Source: SIG565 sp045613385 (GTDB lineage: Bacteria; Bacillota; Clostridia; Oscillospirales; Acutalibacteraceae). From it: 64,000 nt of DNA. How positions within the stretch are numbered: position 1 is the stretch's first letter; every line of letters begins with the position of its first letter. This document shows positions 25,303 to 32,404 of this stretch, piece by piece. Below the pieces are notes generated by a model. It was not told the origin of the DNA. It saw nothing but the letters and a program-made list of their open reading frames with translations, and made no database searches. The stretch lies in assembly GCA_045613385.1 (NCBI GenBank), contig JAZLAW010000020.1:1-64000 (forward strand). Reading direction: 5' to 3'. Both the position numbers and the translations under genes were made by a program.

Positions 25303-25590
25303 TTAGTTGCCAGAATTATCTATATAAACTTGCTCTTCGGAATACACATATCCTAAACGCTCTCGCGCGGCTTTTTCAATAACTTCTTCTTCCGAACCGT
25401 TAAGCAAAGCCGACATTTCTTCAATCTGAGCGTTTAACCTTGCGCGGCGTTCCGCTAAAAGATTATACTCATTCTTTTTACTGATTAATTCTCCCCAAAG
25501 TCCGCAAAGTGTAACTACCATATATATTGAAACCGCAAACACCACAATGCGCCAGATGATGCTACCATTGTTTTTTTGAGCTTTTTTCAA
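25303..25590 (-). CDS. Septum formation initiator (DivIC/FtsB-like)
   Basis: This 95-residue bitopic membrane protein has a short cytoplasmic basic N-terminus, one membrane helix (about 10-32) and an extracytoplasmic coiled coil (LLAERRARLNAQIEEMSALL). It ends with the ARERLGYV segment typical of FtsB/DivIC. It joins the FtsL-DivIB division complex. Position between yabQ and the S1 gene is as in Bacillus, which supports DivIC. Confidence 0.92.
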   Translation of the reverse strand: MKKAQKNNGSIIWRIVVFAVSIYMVVTLCGLWGELISKKNEYNLLAERRARLNAQIEEMSALLNGSEEEVIEKAARERLGYVYSEEQVYIDNSGN

Positions 25591-25641
25591 TATTAACGCA
25601 CCTTTCAGAACTCTTATATATTTCCTATAGTATACACTATA

Positions 25642-26103
25642 TTAACGCCTTGTTTCAAGTGGTTTTTTAAAATATTTACCTATATTTTTGAACTTTTTCG
25701 CAAAAAATCGACAAACTTTCAAAAATAGGCGTGAAATCTTATCATTAAGTGAGTTCAAAAGCCTATTAGCAGCCTTCAGCACACTAATTAATTTTTTTAA
25801 TATAAATGCTATCACAAAGAAAAAGAGTTTTGAAACAGTCAATCTGCAAACTAAAAAACCAAAAATTTCTGCAAAGCAGATATATGCTCTTATTTCCCCG
25901 CTGCAAAGTGCCAACATTAAAAGAAAGGTAGTAAGCGCTACTACCAACCAAAAGAAAATATCCTGAAAAAAGACCGTTAGTGTGCTACAACTCAGAACAG
26001 ACCTATAAGCTCTTAATAAATCGTAAAATAAACAAAAAGCGGCACCAAATATAACTGCCGCGACAAAAGAAAAAAGTTGTTGATTATTTTCTATTACCCA
26101 CAT
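25642..26103 (-). CDS. yabQ: Spore cortex biosynthesis protein YabQ
   Basis: This 153-residue integral membrane protein has about four helices and a basic C-terminal tail. The N-terminal FGAAFCLFYDLLRAYR matches YabQ, where the G-xxxG-xxYDxxR pattern is diagnostic. YabQ is a forespore outer-membrane protein needed for spore cortex formation. It starts 3 bp after the yabP stop. Confidence 0.85.
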   Translation of the reverse strand: MWVIENNQQLFSFVAAVIFGAAFCLFYDLLRAYRSVLSCSTLTVFFQDIFFWLVVALTTFLLMLALCSGEIRAYICFAEIFGFLVCRLTVSKLFFFVIAFILKKLISVLKAANRLLNSLNDKISRLFLKVCRFFAKKFKNIGKYFKKPLETRR

Positions 26104-26106
26104 ATG

Positions 26107-26376
26107 CTACCTGAAAATTTTAGATAAAAAACTACTCTTTTTTGAATCGGTAGTATATATAAGCGCAATAATCAAACCGCTCACCGACAACTCTCCGCCT
26201 ACAGCATCAAATCCCTCGATTTTAAGGTCATTTCCCCTTATACTCAGATTCCCCATAGAAGTAATTAATTCAATAATTTCACTGCTGAATTCAATGACTT
26301 CTTTAACGCCGCTTATTGATGTCTTTTTCCTGTTTTCTATCGAAATGTTATGTGAATAAGCAAATTCTTCAATCAC
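26107..26376 (-). CDS. yabP: Sporulation protein YabP
   Basis: This 89-residue protein has the YabP/YqfC fold: N-terminal HNISIENRKKTSISGVKEV and then TSMGNLSIRGNDLKIEGFD. YabP acts early in spore envelope assembly together with YabQ. The gene is directly upstream of yabQ. Its presence suggests that the organism, or its recent ancestor, makes endospores. Confidence 0.9.
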   Translation of the reverse strand: MIEEFAYSHNISIENRKKTSISGVKEVIEFSSEIIELITSMGNLSIRGNDLKIEGFDAVGGELSVSGLIIALIYTTDSKKSSFLSKIFR

Positions 26377-26425
26377 AAAAAAGCACCCCCTAACAATTTA
26401 TATTAGGAAATGCCGATTTTATGAT

Positions 26426-26668
26426 TTAGTATACAATTTTATACATATTTCCCGCATCTTCTTTTTTTACTGTTTCGCTTACAAGTAAAACCTGAGCCTT
26501 TACAGTACGGGTTCCAAAATTAATTTCAATAACATCATTGATTTTTATATCATAAGATGCACGTGCGGTTTTTCCGTTTACCAAAACTCTACCAGCATCA
26601 CAGGCTTCGTTTGCTATAGTTCTTCGTTTTATAATACGCGATACTTTTAAAAATTTATCTAATCTCAT
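26426..26668 (-). CDS. S4-domain RNA-binding protein (YabO/Hsp15 type)
   Basis: An 80-residue S4 domain: MRLDKFLKVSRIIKRRT, then DAGRVLVNGKTARASYDIKI. Such proteins (YabO; RqcP in Bacillus) bind the 50S-peptidyl-tRNA complex in ribosome quality control. The start is ATG 26668; a longer frame to 26728 crosses a strong terminator. The gene sits in the mazG-yabO-yabP-yabQ-divIC order. Confidence 0.9.
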   Translation of the reverse strand: MRLDKFLKVSRIIKRRTIANEACDAGRVLVNGKTARASYDIKINDVIEINFGTRTVKAQVLLVSETVKKEDAGNMYKIVY

Positions 26669-26680
26669 TAAGTTCACCCA

Positions 26681-26715
26681 CAAAAAATAAAGGCCGCCGA
26701 TTTTTCGGCGGCCTT
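26681..26715 (-). terminator. Terminator of the HU gene
   Basis: An 11-bp GC-rich stem (26690-26700 with 26705-26715), AAAA loop, and TTTATTTTTT on the minus strand. It lies 13 bp after the HU stop and would reduce read-through into the S4-yabPQ genes. Confidence 0.9.
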
Positions 26716-26728
26716 TTCGTAAAATCAA

Positions 26729-27001
26729 TTATTTTACAGCGTCTTTGAAAGCTTTACCAGCTTTGAAAACAGGAGCCTTAGCAGCAGCAATAGTGATAGG
26801 TTGTTTTGTAAGCGGATTGATTCCGTTACGAGCAGCACGTTCGCGAACTTCAAATGTACCGAAGCCTACGAGCTGTACTTTTTCGCCTTTTTTCATTTCA
26901 GCTTCAACAACATCGATGAAAGCGGCAAGAGCTTTGTCTGCATCCTTTTTAGAAATTTCTGCTTTTTCGGCAATAGCTGCGATTAATTCTGCTTTGTTCA
27001 T
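26729..27001 (-). CDS. hup: DNA-binding protein HU
   Basis: A 90-residue nucleoid protein with the full HU pattern: MNKAELIAAIAEKA, GFGTFEVRERAARNGINP with the Pro at the beta-arm tip, and a closing FKAGKAFKDAVK. It binds and bends DNA as a dimer. Insertion between mazG and the S4 gene is common in Clostridia. Confidence 0.98.
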   Translation of the reverse strand: MNKAELIAAIAEKAEISKKDADKALAAFIDVVEAEMKKGEKVQLVGFGTFEVRERAARNGINPLTKQPITIAAAKAPVFKAGKAFKDAVK

Positions 27002-27051
27002 TGAAATTTACCTCCATAAATTTATTTCTAACGGCGAACCGTTTGAATTAC

Positions 27052-27771
27052 TTAAATATTTCCCGACTTTTCTTTTTCTTCAAAATCGGTAATAAACTTG
27101 TCCGTATACTTATTGAGCGCTTCTTCGGCATCTATCTTAAGAGCCCTTGTAAGTGCAGAAACCGTAAAGAGCAATTCGCCGATTTTTTCTGACGAATCAC
27201 CGTCCGGACTTTTCATAATAGTCTCTATACAATTTTTTGTATCAGATAACAGTGTATCTGCATCGGGAAAATCAACCCCTGCCTTTGCCGCCCTTTTCTG
27301 CACCTTTGTCGCACGCATAAGCGCGGGATACGACATAGGTACACTTTTCAGTGTGTCGGTAAAGGATGATTGGTGTTTTTCATCACGTTTTATATTATCC
27401 CAATTTTCAAGCACTTTATCGGTTGTTTCTGCAACCACATCACCAAACACGTGGGGATGGCGCAAAATCATCTTTCTAGATATACCGTTTATGACATCAT
27501 TTATGCTGAATTCGTTTTCTTCGCTGGATATCTGAGAATGTAACAATATCTGCAAAAGCACATCCCCGAGTTCTTCACACAAATCGGTACTGTCATCACG
27601 GTCAATAGCATCAACCGCCTCATATGTTTCTTCAACAAATTCATTACGAATTGATTTATGTGTCTGTTCTCTATCCCAAGGACAACCCTCGGGAGAACGA
27701 AGTATTTTAATTATCTCAACGAGCTCATCAAACGAAAAGCAATCTTTTTGCACTATATTTACTTTTAACAT
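27052..27771 (-). CDS. mazG: Nucleoside triphosphate pyrophosphohydrolase MazG
   Basis: Hydrolyses NTPs and dNTPs to monophosphates and pyrophosphate, clearing abnormal nucleotides. Two MazG repeats occur: CPWDREQTHKSIRNEFVEET with the EExxE-type metal site (DLCEELGDVLLQ), and a second, more divergent copy near KIGELLFTVSALTRAL. The 239-residue form lacks the extra methylase domain found in the Bacillus protein. Confidence 0.94.
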   Translation of the reverse strand: MLKVNIVQKDCFSFDELVEIIKILRSPEGCPWDREQTHKSIRNEFVEETYEAVDAIDRDDSTDLCEELGDVLLQILLHSQISSEENEFSINDVINGISRKMILRHPHVFGDVVAETTDKVLENWDNIKRDEKHQSSFTDTLKSVPMSYPALMRATKVQKRAAKAGVDFPDADTLLSDTKNCIETIMKSPDGDSSEKIGELLFTVSALTRALKIDAEEALNKYTDKFITDFEEKEKSGNI

Positions 27772-27811
27772 ATTTTCTCCAAAAAATCAATACTAAATTA
27801 GCTAAAATTAC

Positions 27812-27837
27812 AAAAATTGTTGTTTTGTACAATTTTT
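27812..27837 (-). terminator. AT-rich hairpin after the nucleosidase gene
   Basis: A 9-bp stem (27812-27820 with 27829-27837) in T-rich DNA lies 22 bp after the nucleosidase stop. It is the only candidate terminator for the long recJ operon here, but it is weak. Confidence 0.35.
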
Positions 27838-27859
27838 AAGTAGCTTTTTTATCTAAAAT

Positions 27860-28561
27860 TCAATTTTTCTCGGCTATTTTACCAATAACTTCCAGAATTC
27901 CTTTTATTAATATGTCTTCTGAAAGCGCGTTGACTTCCCTATAACTTTCGGCGGCATCATTCCCCGCATCGTCAGAAATTTTACGGACACAGGCAAATTT
28001 CACGCCGTATGTATCACAAACGTAAGCTATAGCCGCCGTTTCCATATCGCAGGACATAGCCGTAAATTCTTCTTTTAAAAATGTTCTTAGTTGTTCGTTC
28101 TGCACAAAACAGTCACCACTTACTGCAGTACCGACCCTTCCGTTTTCAAATACATTCAATAACATATCGGAAAGTTCTTTATCGGCAGTATAAATGTACT
28201 TGTCCTGCCCCGGTTTCTGACAGTGTTTATATCCTATGCACGATAAATCAAAATCGTGCTCCAAAAATTTATCCGGTACTGTTATTTCATTCTTTGATAT
28301 ACCGCTGACTCCACCCGAAAGACCGCAGTTGAATATAATCTGAACCCCTTGTTCAGCAAGTGCAGTTGTAGCCACCGCTGCATTAACCTTACCGATACCG
28401 CAGAGAACAGAAATTACATTAACTTTGCCTACATTAAAACTATGAGCGCACCTTCCTGCGACTTTTAAACCTTTGTTTTCTTTGCCGATAAGCCAATTTT
28501 CAAGCGGTTTATATTCATCTGCATCGGCAATAACTATGCCAACTTTTATTTGTTCATTCAT
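27860..28561 (-). CDS. 5'-methylthioadenosine/S-adenosylhomocysteine nucleosidase family
   Basis: A 233-residue purine nucleoside phosphorylase/MTAN-fold enzyme. IVIADADEYKPL replaces the usual GIIGAMxEE start; CGIGKVNAAVATTAL, FNCGLSGGV and the ribose-binding CDMETAAIAYVC follow, with catalytic Asp in RKISDDAG. It probably cleaves MTA/SAH (recycling of adenine and methylthioribose). The divergent start means another N-ribosyl substrate is possible. It follows the zinc-ribbon gene by 9 bp. Confidence 0.85.
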   Translation of the reverse strand: MNEQIKVGIVIADADEYKPLENWLIGKENKGLKVAGRCAHSFNVGKVNVISVLCGIGKVNAAVATTALAEQGVQIIFNCGLSGGVSGISKNEITVPDKFLEHDFDLSCIGYKHCQKPGQDKYIYTADKELSDMLLNVFENGRVGTAVSGDCFVQNEQLRTFLKEEFTAMSCDMETAAIAYVCDTYGVKFACVRKISDDAGNDAAESYREVNALSEDILIKGILEVIGKIAEKN

Positions 28562-28570
28562 ATCCGAAAT

Positions 28571-28939
28571 TTATTCTCCTGTATATACAAGTTTTTCTCC
28601 GCAAACATTACAGAAATTAGCATCATCCGATACGGCCGCAGAACACTTAGGACACACGCGTTTACTTTTTGTTTTTATAAGTTCTGCCCGTTCTATTTCG
28701 ATTTGTTGTTTAAGATTTGTGATTTCATCAATCAGTCTTTTAATATTTTCGGACACTTCTTTGTCTGCTAATTCGGTATACGCACACTTACCGAGTTCTG
28801 TATATGCCTTATTTATCTTACCTTCAAGCACTGTGATTTCATATTTTTTCTTAGCTATGGTCACAGTTTCATCTGTTTTCTGTTTAGCTACCGAAAAAAT
28901 TTCCTTCGCTTTATCAAAAGTTTCATTTAAAATATCCAT
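28571..28939 (-). CDS. Coiled-coil protein with C-terminal zinc ribbon
   Basis: A 122-residue soluble protein. Residues about 1-90 are Lys/Glu-rich helix (KEIFSVAKQKTDETVTIAKK...LKQQIEIERAELI), likely coiled coil. The C-terminus is a zinc ribbon CPKC...FCNVCGEKL. ATG 28939 is chosen because AGG lies 9 bp upstream. Such proteins are common in Clostridia and have no known function. It is inside the recJ operon. Confidence 0.82.
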   Translation of the reverse strand: MDILNETFDKAKEIFSVAKQKTDETVTIAKKKYEITVLEGKINKAYTELGKCAYTELADKEVSENIKRLIDEITNLKQQIEIERAELIKTKSKRVCPKCSAAVSDDANFCNVCGEKLVYTGE

Positions 28940-28962
28940 TCTCATCAACCTTTCTATATTTA

Positions 28963-29877
28963 TCAGCCTATAAACTCACGTATAAGAGAGTTCTTTGGCA
29001 CTTTATTTTCATCAACCGCAACAAACGAATACAAAACATCTGTTATGCTTTTTACATATTTGTAGTTATCGCTTCCTTTTTCCACCGCCATGGCAGATTT
29101 TAAAAACCTTTCCTTATACACACAAAGCTCGTAAGGATGGAGTGTTTTAAGAAATATATCGGCTCGGTCTTTAAAACAATACAAATACTTTTCTTCCCCT
29201 AATCCGACCTGCCACCAGAGCTTTAGAGTAGCATTTATATCAGCTCCCCTTGTTTTCTCATCCCGCAAAGTACGACGGATGAATCTGATTTTTCTTGATG
29301 TCAGAATTTTATTACCTTCTTCATCCAAAATAGCATCATTAACACTGATATAGATTTTATAAAGACTCTCTCTCGGCAAACAATCGGTTATAACGGGATT
29401 TAATGCGTGTAGCCCTTCGACTATCATTATACCGTTATTTGTGATATCAATTTCTATTTTATCTTTGATGCTTGTGGATGTTTCAAAATCAAAAAACGGC
29501 ATTTTTGTTTTCGATTTTACAGCTATCTCAGAAAAACAACGTTTCATTTCATCAATATCAAGCGCATTAACAGATTCCGTATCCCGCTCTCCATTCGGCA
29601 AGACCGGCAAATTTTCTCGGGAAAGATAAAAATTATCCAACGATACAGGTACCGCATTTATGCCAAGTTTTTCTAAATAATCACTAAGCAAATGCGCCGT
29701 GGTTGTTTTTCCCGAACCGGAAGGACCTGCTATCATAACAACCTTTATATGCGTATTTTTTGAAATATGATGTGCAACGGACATTATATCCGAATGATAA
29801 CCATCTTCACATAGCGCGATGAATTCTTCGGTATTAACGTTGACCGAATTGTTGATTTTGGGGATTGTATTTTTCAT
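28963..29877 (-). CDS. Nucleoside kinase (uridine kinase / phosphoribulokinase family)
   Basis: This 304-residue P-loop kinase has Walker A GPSGSGKTTTA near residue 50, the substrate segment PVSLDNFYLSRENLP and MIVEGLHALNP, and a lid RFIRRTLRDEKTRGAD. This matches the uridine kinase-like group, often fused to a TGS/ThrRS-like N-domain in Clostridia. Here only about 45 residues precede the P-loop, so that domain is absent. The gene overlaps hemZ by 44 bp, and the true start could be later. Confidence 0.88.
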   Translation of the reverse strand: MKNTIPKINNSVNVNTEEFIALCEDGYHSDIMSVAHHISKNTHIKVVMIAGPSGSGKTTTAHLLSDYLEKLGINAVPVSLDNFYLSRENLPVLPNGERDTESVNALDIDEMKRCFSEIAVKSKTKMPFFDFETSTSIKDKIEIDITNNGIMIVEGLHALNPVITDCLPRESLYKIYISVNDAILDEEGNKILTSRKIRFIRRTLRDEKTRGADINATLKLWWQVGLGEEKYLYCFKDRADIFLKTLHPYELCVYKERFLKSAMAVEKGSDNYKYVKSITDVLYSFVAVDENKVPKNSLIREFIG

Positions 29878-31321
29878 AAAATCTACATACGTTTTCCTTT
29901 CTGGCTAAAATCTCATCAAATTTATCAATATATTCGTACGGGTATTTATAATTAAAAACTCTTTCAATATAATTGCCACCGGGCTCACGCATTTTAGTTA
30001 CCGCCGACGCACCGCAGGCAAGAATTGTATGGGTTTCATCCATAATATAAACATTGTAAAGTCCTTCGGTGCCCGGTTTTGCATAGCCAACATTTTCAAG
30101 GTTGCCTACCGTTTTACTCTGTCTATACATATAATACGGCAATATGCCGTTTTCGGTTAATCTGCGCCTTGCATAACGCACCATTTCAGCAATATTTTTG
30201 TCTATACCGCCGTTTTGTGTTCCCGAAAGATTTGAAGCACGTTTATATGACAAGGTATGTACCGTAACATTTTCGGGGTTTAACTCTATTACCTTTTCAA
30301 CCGTTTCCTTAAAACTTTCAAGCGTATCTCCGGGCAATCCCGCAATTAAGTCCATATTAATATTGTCAAAACCCATCTCACGCGCTAATTTAAAGGATTC
30401 TATTGTCTGTTTAACAGTATGCTTTCTGCCTATATTCTGGAGAATTTCATCCGACATAGTTTGCGGATTAATGCTTATTCTTGTGGCGCCGAGTTTCATA
30501 ATAGCCGCTAATTTTTCTTGTGTAACAGTATCAGGTCTTCCTGCTTCAACGGTATACTCCGAAAGAAAAGATAAATCGAAATTATCATTAACGGTTTTCA
30601 TAATTGTTGTTATTTCTTCGGCACTAAGAGTAGTCGGCGTGCCGCCGCCTATATATATTGTGCGTAATTTAAGTTTATTTTTCTTAGATATTTTAGCCGT
30701 TTCTTTAATTTCAAGTAATAATTTTTCCACATACTGCGGTATCAATTTATGTGACTTTTCAACCGAGTGTGAAACAAACGAACAGTAACTGCATCTTGTA
30801 GGACAAAAAGGCACCGAAATATATAAACTGAAAGAATCACCGGTCGAGTTAGCTACTATACCATCTTCCGTTTTGTGTGTTTCATTGCAAAGGCTGATTT
30901 TTTCGTCACTAACCAAAAGTTTTTCTTTAAAATATTTTTTTGCTGATTGGGCACCGATTTGTCTGCAAAGCGAAGAATAGAGCTTTGCAGGGCGTACACC
31001 GGTGAGAATTCCCCACTCTGCAAAATTTCCGGTAATATCCGTAAAGCACTTATACAGTTGCACCGCTAAAACTCTTTCACATTCTTTTTTATAGTCGGAG
31101 CGGGAGTTGTCTACAGTATCGGCAAAATTAGCTTGTCTGCCGTCCATAATTAAAAACGCCGACAATACGGTTTCTTCACCGATTACTTTTAATTCGGTCT
31201 TTCCGTAGATTTCTTCTGTTCCGGGTTCTTCAGATATTACTATTTTTTCAAATGGCAGAAAAATTCTGCAAAGTTTTTCAAGTTCGTAATTAAAACTGTT
31301 ATTAATGTTTTGTAAATACAT
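29834..31321 (-). CDS. hemZ: Oxygen-independent coproporphyrinogen III oxidase-like HemZ
   Basis: A radical-SAM enzyme of the HemN/HemZ family (coproporphyrinogen dehydrogenase). The 4Fe-4S motif is CPTRCSYC in SLYISVPFCPTRCSYCSF near residue 170, followed by YIGGGTPTTLS and the MDLIAGLPGD segment. The N-terminal 160 residues are the HemZ-specific extension. The 495-residue length fits. No other heme gene is nearby, so the true substrate is uncertain. Confidence 0.9.
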   Translation of the reverse strand: MYLQNINNSFNYELEKLCRIFLPFEKIVISEEPGTEEIYGKTELKVIGEETVLSAFLIMDGRQANFADTVDNSRSDYKKECERVLAVQLYKCFTDITGNFAEWGILTGVRPAKLYSSLCRQIGAQSAKKYFKEKLLVSDEKISLCNETHKTEDGIVANSTGDSFSLYISVPFCPTRCSYCSFVSHSVEKSHKLIPQYVEKLLLEIKETAKISKKNKLKLRTIYIGGGTPTTLSAEEITTIMKTVNDNFDLSFLSEYTVEAGRPDTVTQEKLAAIMKLGATRISINPQTMSDEILQNIGRKHTVKQTIESFKLAREMGFDNINMDLIAGLPGDTLESFKETVEKVIELNPENVTVHTLSYKRASNLSGTQNGGIDKNIAEMVRYARRRLTENGILPYYMYRQSKTVGNLENVGYAKPGTEGLYNVYIMDETHTILACGASAVTKMREPGGNYIERVFNYKYPYEYIDKFDEILARKENVCRFYEKYNPQNQQFGQR

Positions 31322-31322
31322 T

Positions 31323-31940
31323 TTAATCCTTTAAATATCTATTATTCTGTCTTTCAAATTCAAGAGTGGTTAATTCACCGTGGCCCGGAAAAACATCAAA
31401 ATCGCCCTGTAAAGCTTTAAGTTTTTTAAGAGAAATTAAAATATCTTCGGGACTTGCTGTCGGCAAATCACATCTGCCAATACAAAGTCTAAACAGTGTA
31501 TCTCCGCTGAAAAGTTTGTTATCCATCTTGTAACAAACACTGCCTGCCGTATGTCCGGGAGTAGAAATAACTTCTATAGTTTTGCCACCGAAATCCAGTT
31601 TATCACCATCTTTGACGGTGATATCAACAGGTATTTTTGCTATTTTTATACCCAGATACCTTGACACATTAATATTTTCATCATTAAGGCCTTTTTCTTC
31701 TATTTTTGAAATTATTATCTTACCTTTGAAAATTTCATTTACGGCGCCAACACCGCAGATATGGTCGAAATGACAATGAGTCAAAAGTATTGCCTTCTCT
31801 TTTTTGTGGTAGTTTTCCTTTGCGAATTCAATTATTTCATCGTCAATTTCGCCCGGGTCGATAATTATAGCGGCGCCTTCATTTTCCAGAAGATAACAAT
31901 TTGTATGGTACTGCTTAGTGGTAATTTTTTTTACATTCAT
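31323..31940 (-). CDS. MBL-fold metallo-hydrolase (glyoxalase II-like)
   Basis: A 205-residue metallo-beta-lactamase-fold hydrolase with the metal motif THCHFDHICG, then TPGHTAGSVCY, FSGDTLF and the last His in FPGHGELT. It resembles YqgX/GloB-type hydroxyacylglutathione hydrolases, which act on small thioesters. The start ATG 31940 overlaps the dtd stop (ATGA) and has GGAG 6 bp upstream. Confidence 0.92.
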   Translation of the reverse strand: MNVKKITTKQYHTNCYLLENEGAAIIIDPGEIDDEIIEFAKENYHKKEKAILLTHCHFDHICGVGAVNEIFKGKIIISKIEEKGLNDENINVSRYLGIKIAKIPVDITVKDGDKLDFGGKTIEVISTPGHTAGSVCYKMDNKLFSGDTLFRLCIGRCDLPTASPEDILISLKKLKALQGDFDVFPGHGELTTLEFERQNNRYLKD

Positions 31941-32395
31941 TTTTTTCTCCAAGTATCCGTATCAAGAATTATGGTTACAGGACCATCATTAAGAAGGGAT
32001 ACCTTCATATCGGCACCGAATATACCCTTTTCCACCCGTTTAACACCTAAGTTTTTAAGTTCATCGCAATATAAATTGTACAGTTCATCTGCGCGTTCAG
32101 GTGCCATAGCTTCGATAAAAGACGGTCTGTTTCCCTTTTTAGTATCTGCACATAATGTAAAATTAGAGATTACCAAAATTTCACCATCTATATCAAGAAG
32201 GGATTTATTCATTTTTTCATTTTCATCTTCAAAAATGCGAAGACAAGCTGTTTTTGATGCTAAAAGCAAAGCCGAATCGGTATCATCAGTGCTATGCACA
32301 CCTAAAAGTACCAAAAAGCCTTGCAAAACACTGCCGACCGTTTTATTGTCGACCGTAACCGACGCATTTTTTACTCTTTGAATTACCGCTTTCAT
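31937..32395 (-). CDS. dtd: D-aminoacyl-tRNA deacylase
   Basis: Removes D-amino acids (and Gly from tRNA-Ala) wrongly attached to tRNA. The 152-residue protein has MKAVIQRVKNASVTVD at the start, SNFTLCADTKKGNRPSF as the SQxT-type motif and NDGPVTIILDT carrying the cross-subunit GPVT (GP) motif. It follows rel by 9 bp, a common rel-dtd pairing. Confidence 0.96.
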   Translation of the reverse strand: MKAVIQRVKNASVTVDNKTVGSVLQGFLVLLGVHSTDDTDSALLLASKTACLRIFEDENEKMNKSLLDIDGEILVISNFTLCADTKKGNRPSFIEAMAPERADELYNLYCDELKNLGVKRVEKGIFGADMKVSLLNDGPVTIILDTDTWRKK

Positions 32396-32404
32396 TAATT
32401 TCTC

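Noticed and set aside
26669..26728. Upstream start for the S4-domain protein
   Set aside because: Would require translating through the HU terminator; ATG 26668 starts exactly at the S4 domain.
30198..31200. Plus-strand frames opposite hemZ
   Set aside because: Shadows of hemZ; no start signals, and the hemZ frame carries the radical-SAM motif.
31761..32381. 206-codon plus-strand frame opposite dtd and the MBL gene
   Set aside because: Runs antisense across two genes with clear catalytic motifs; composition typical of antisense.
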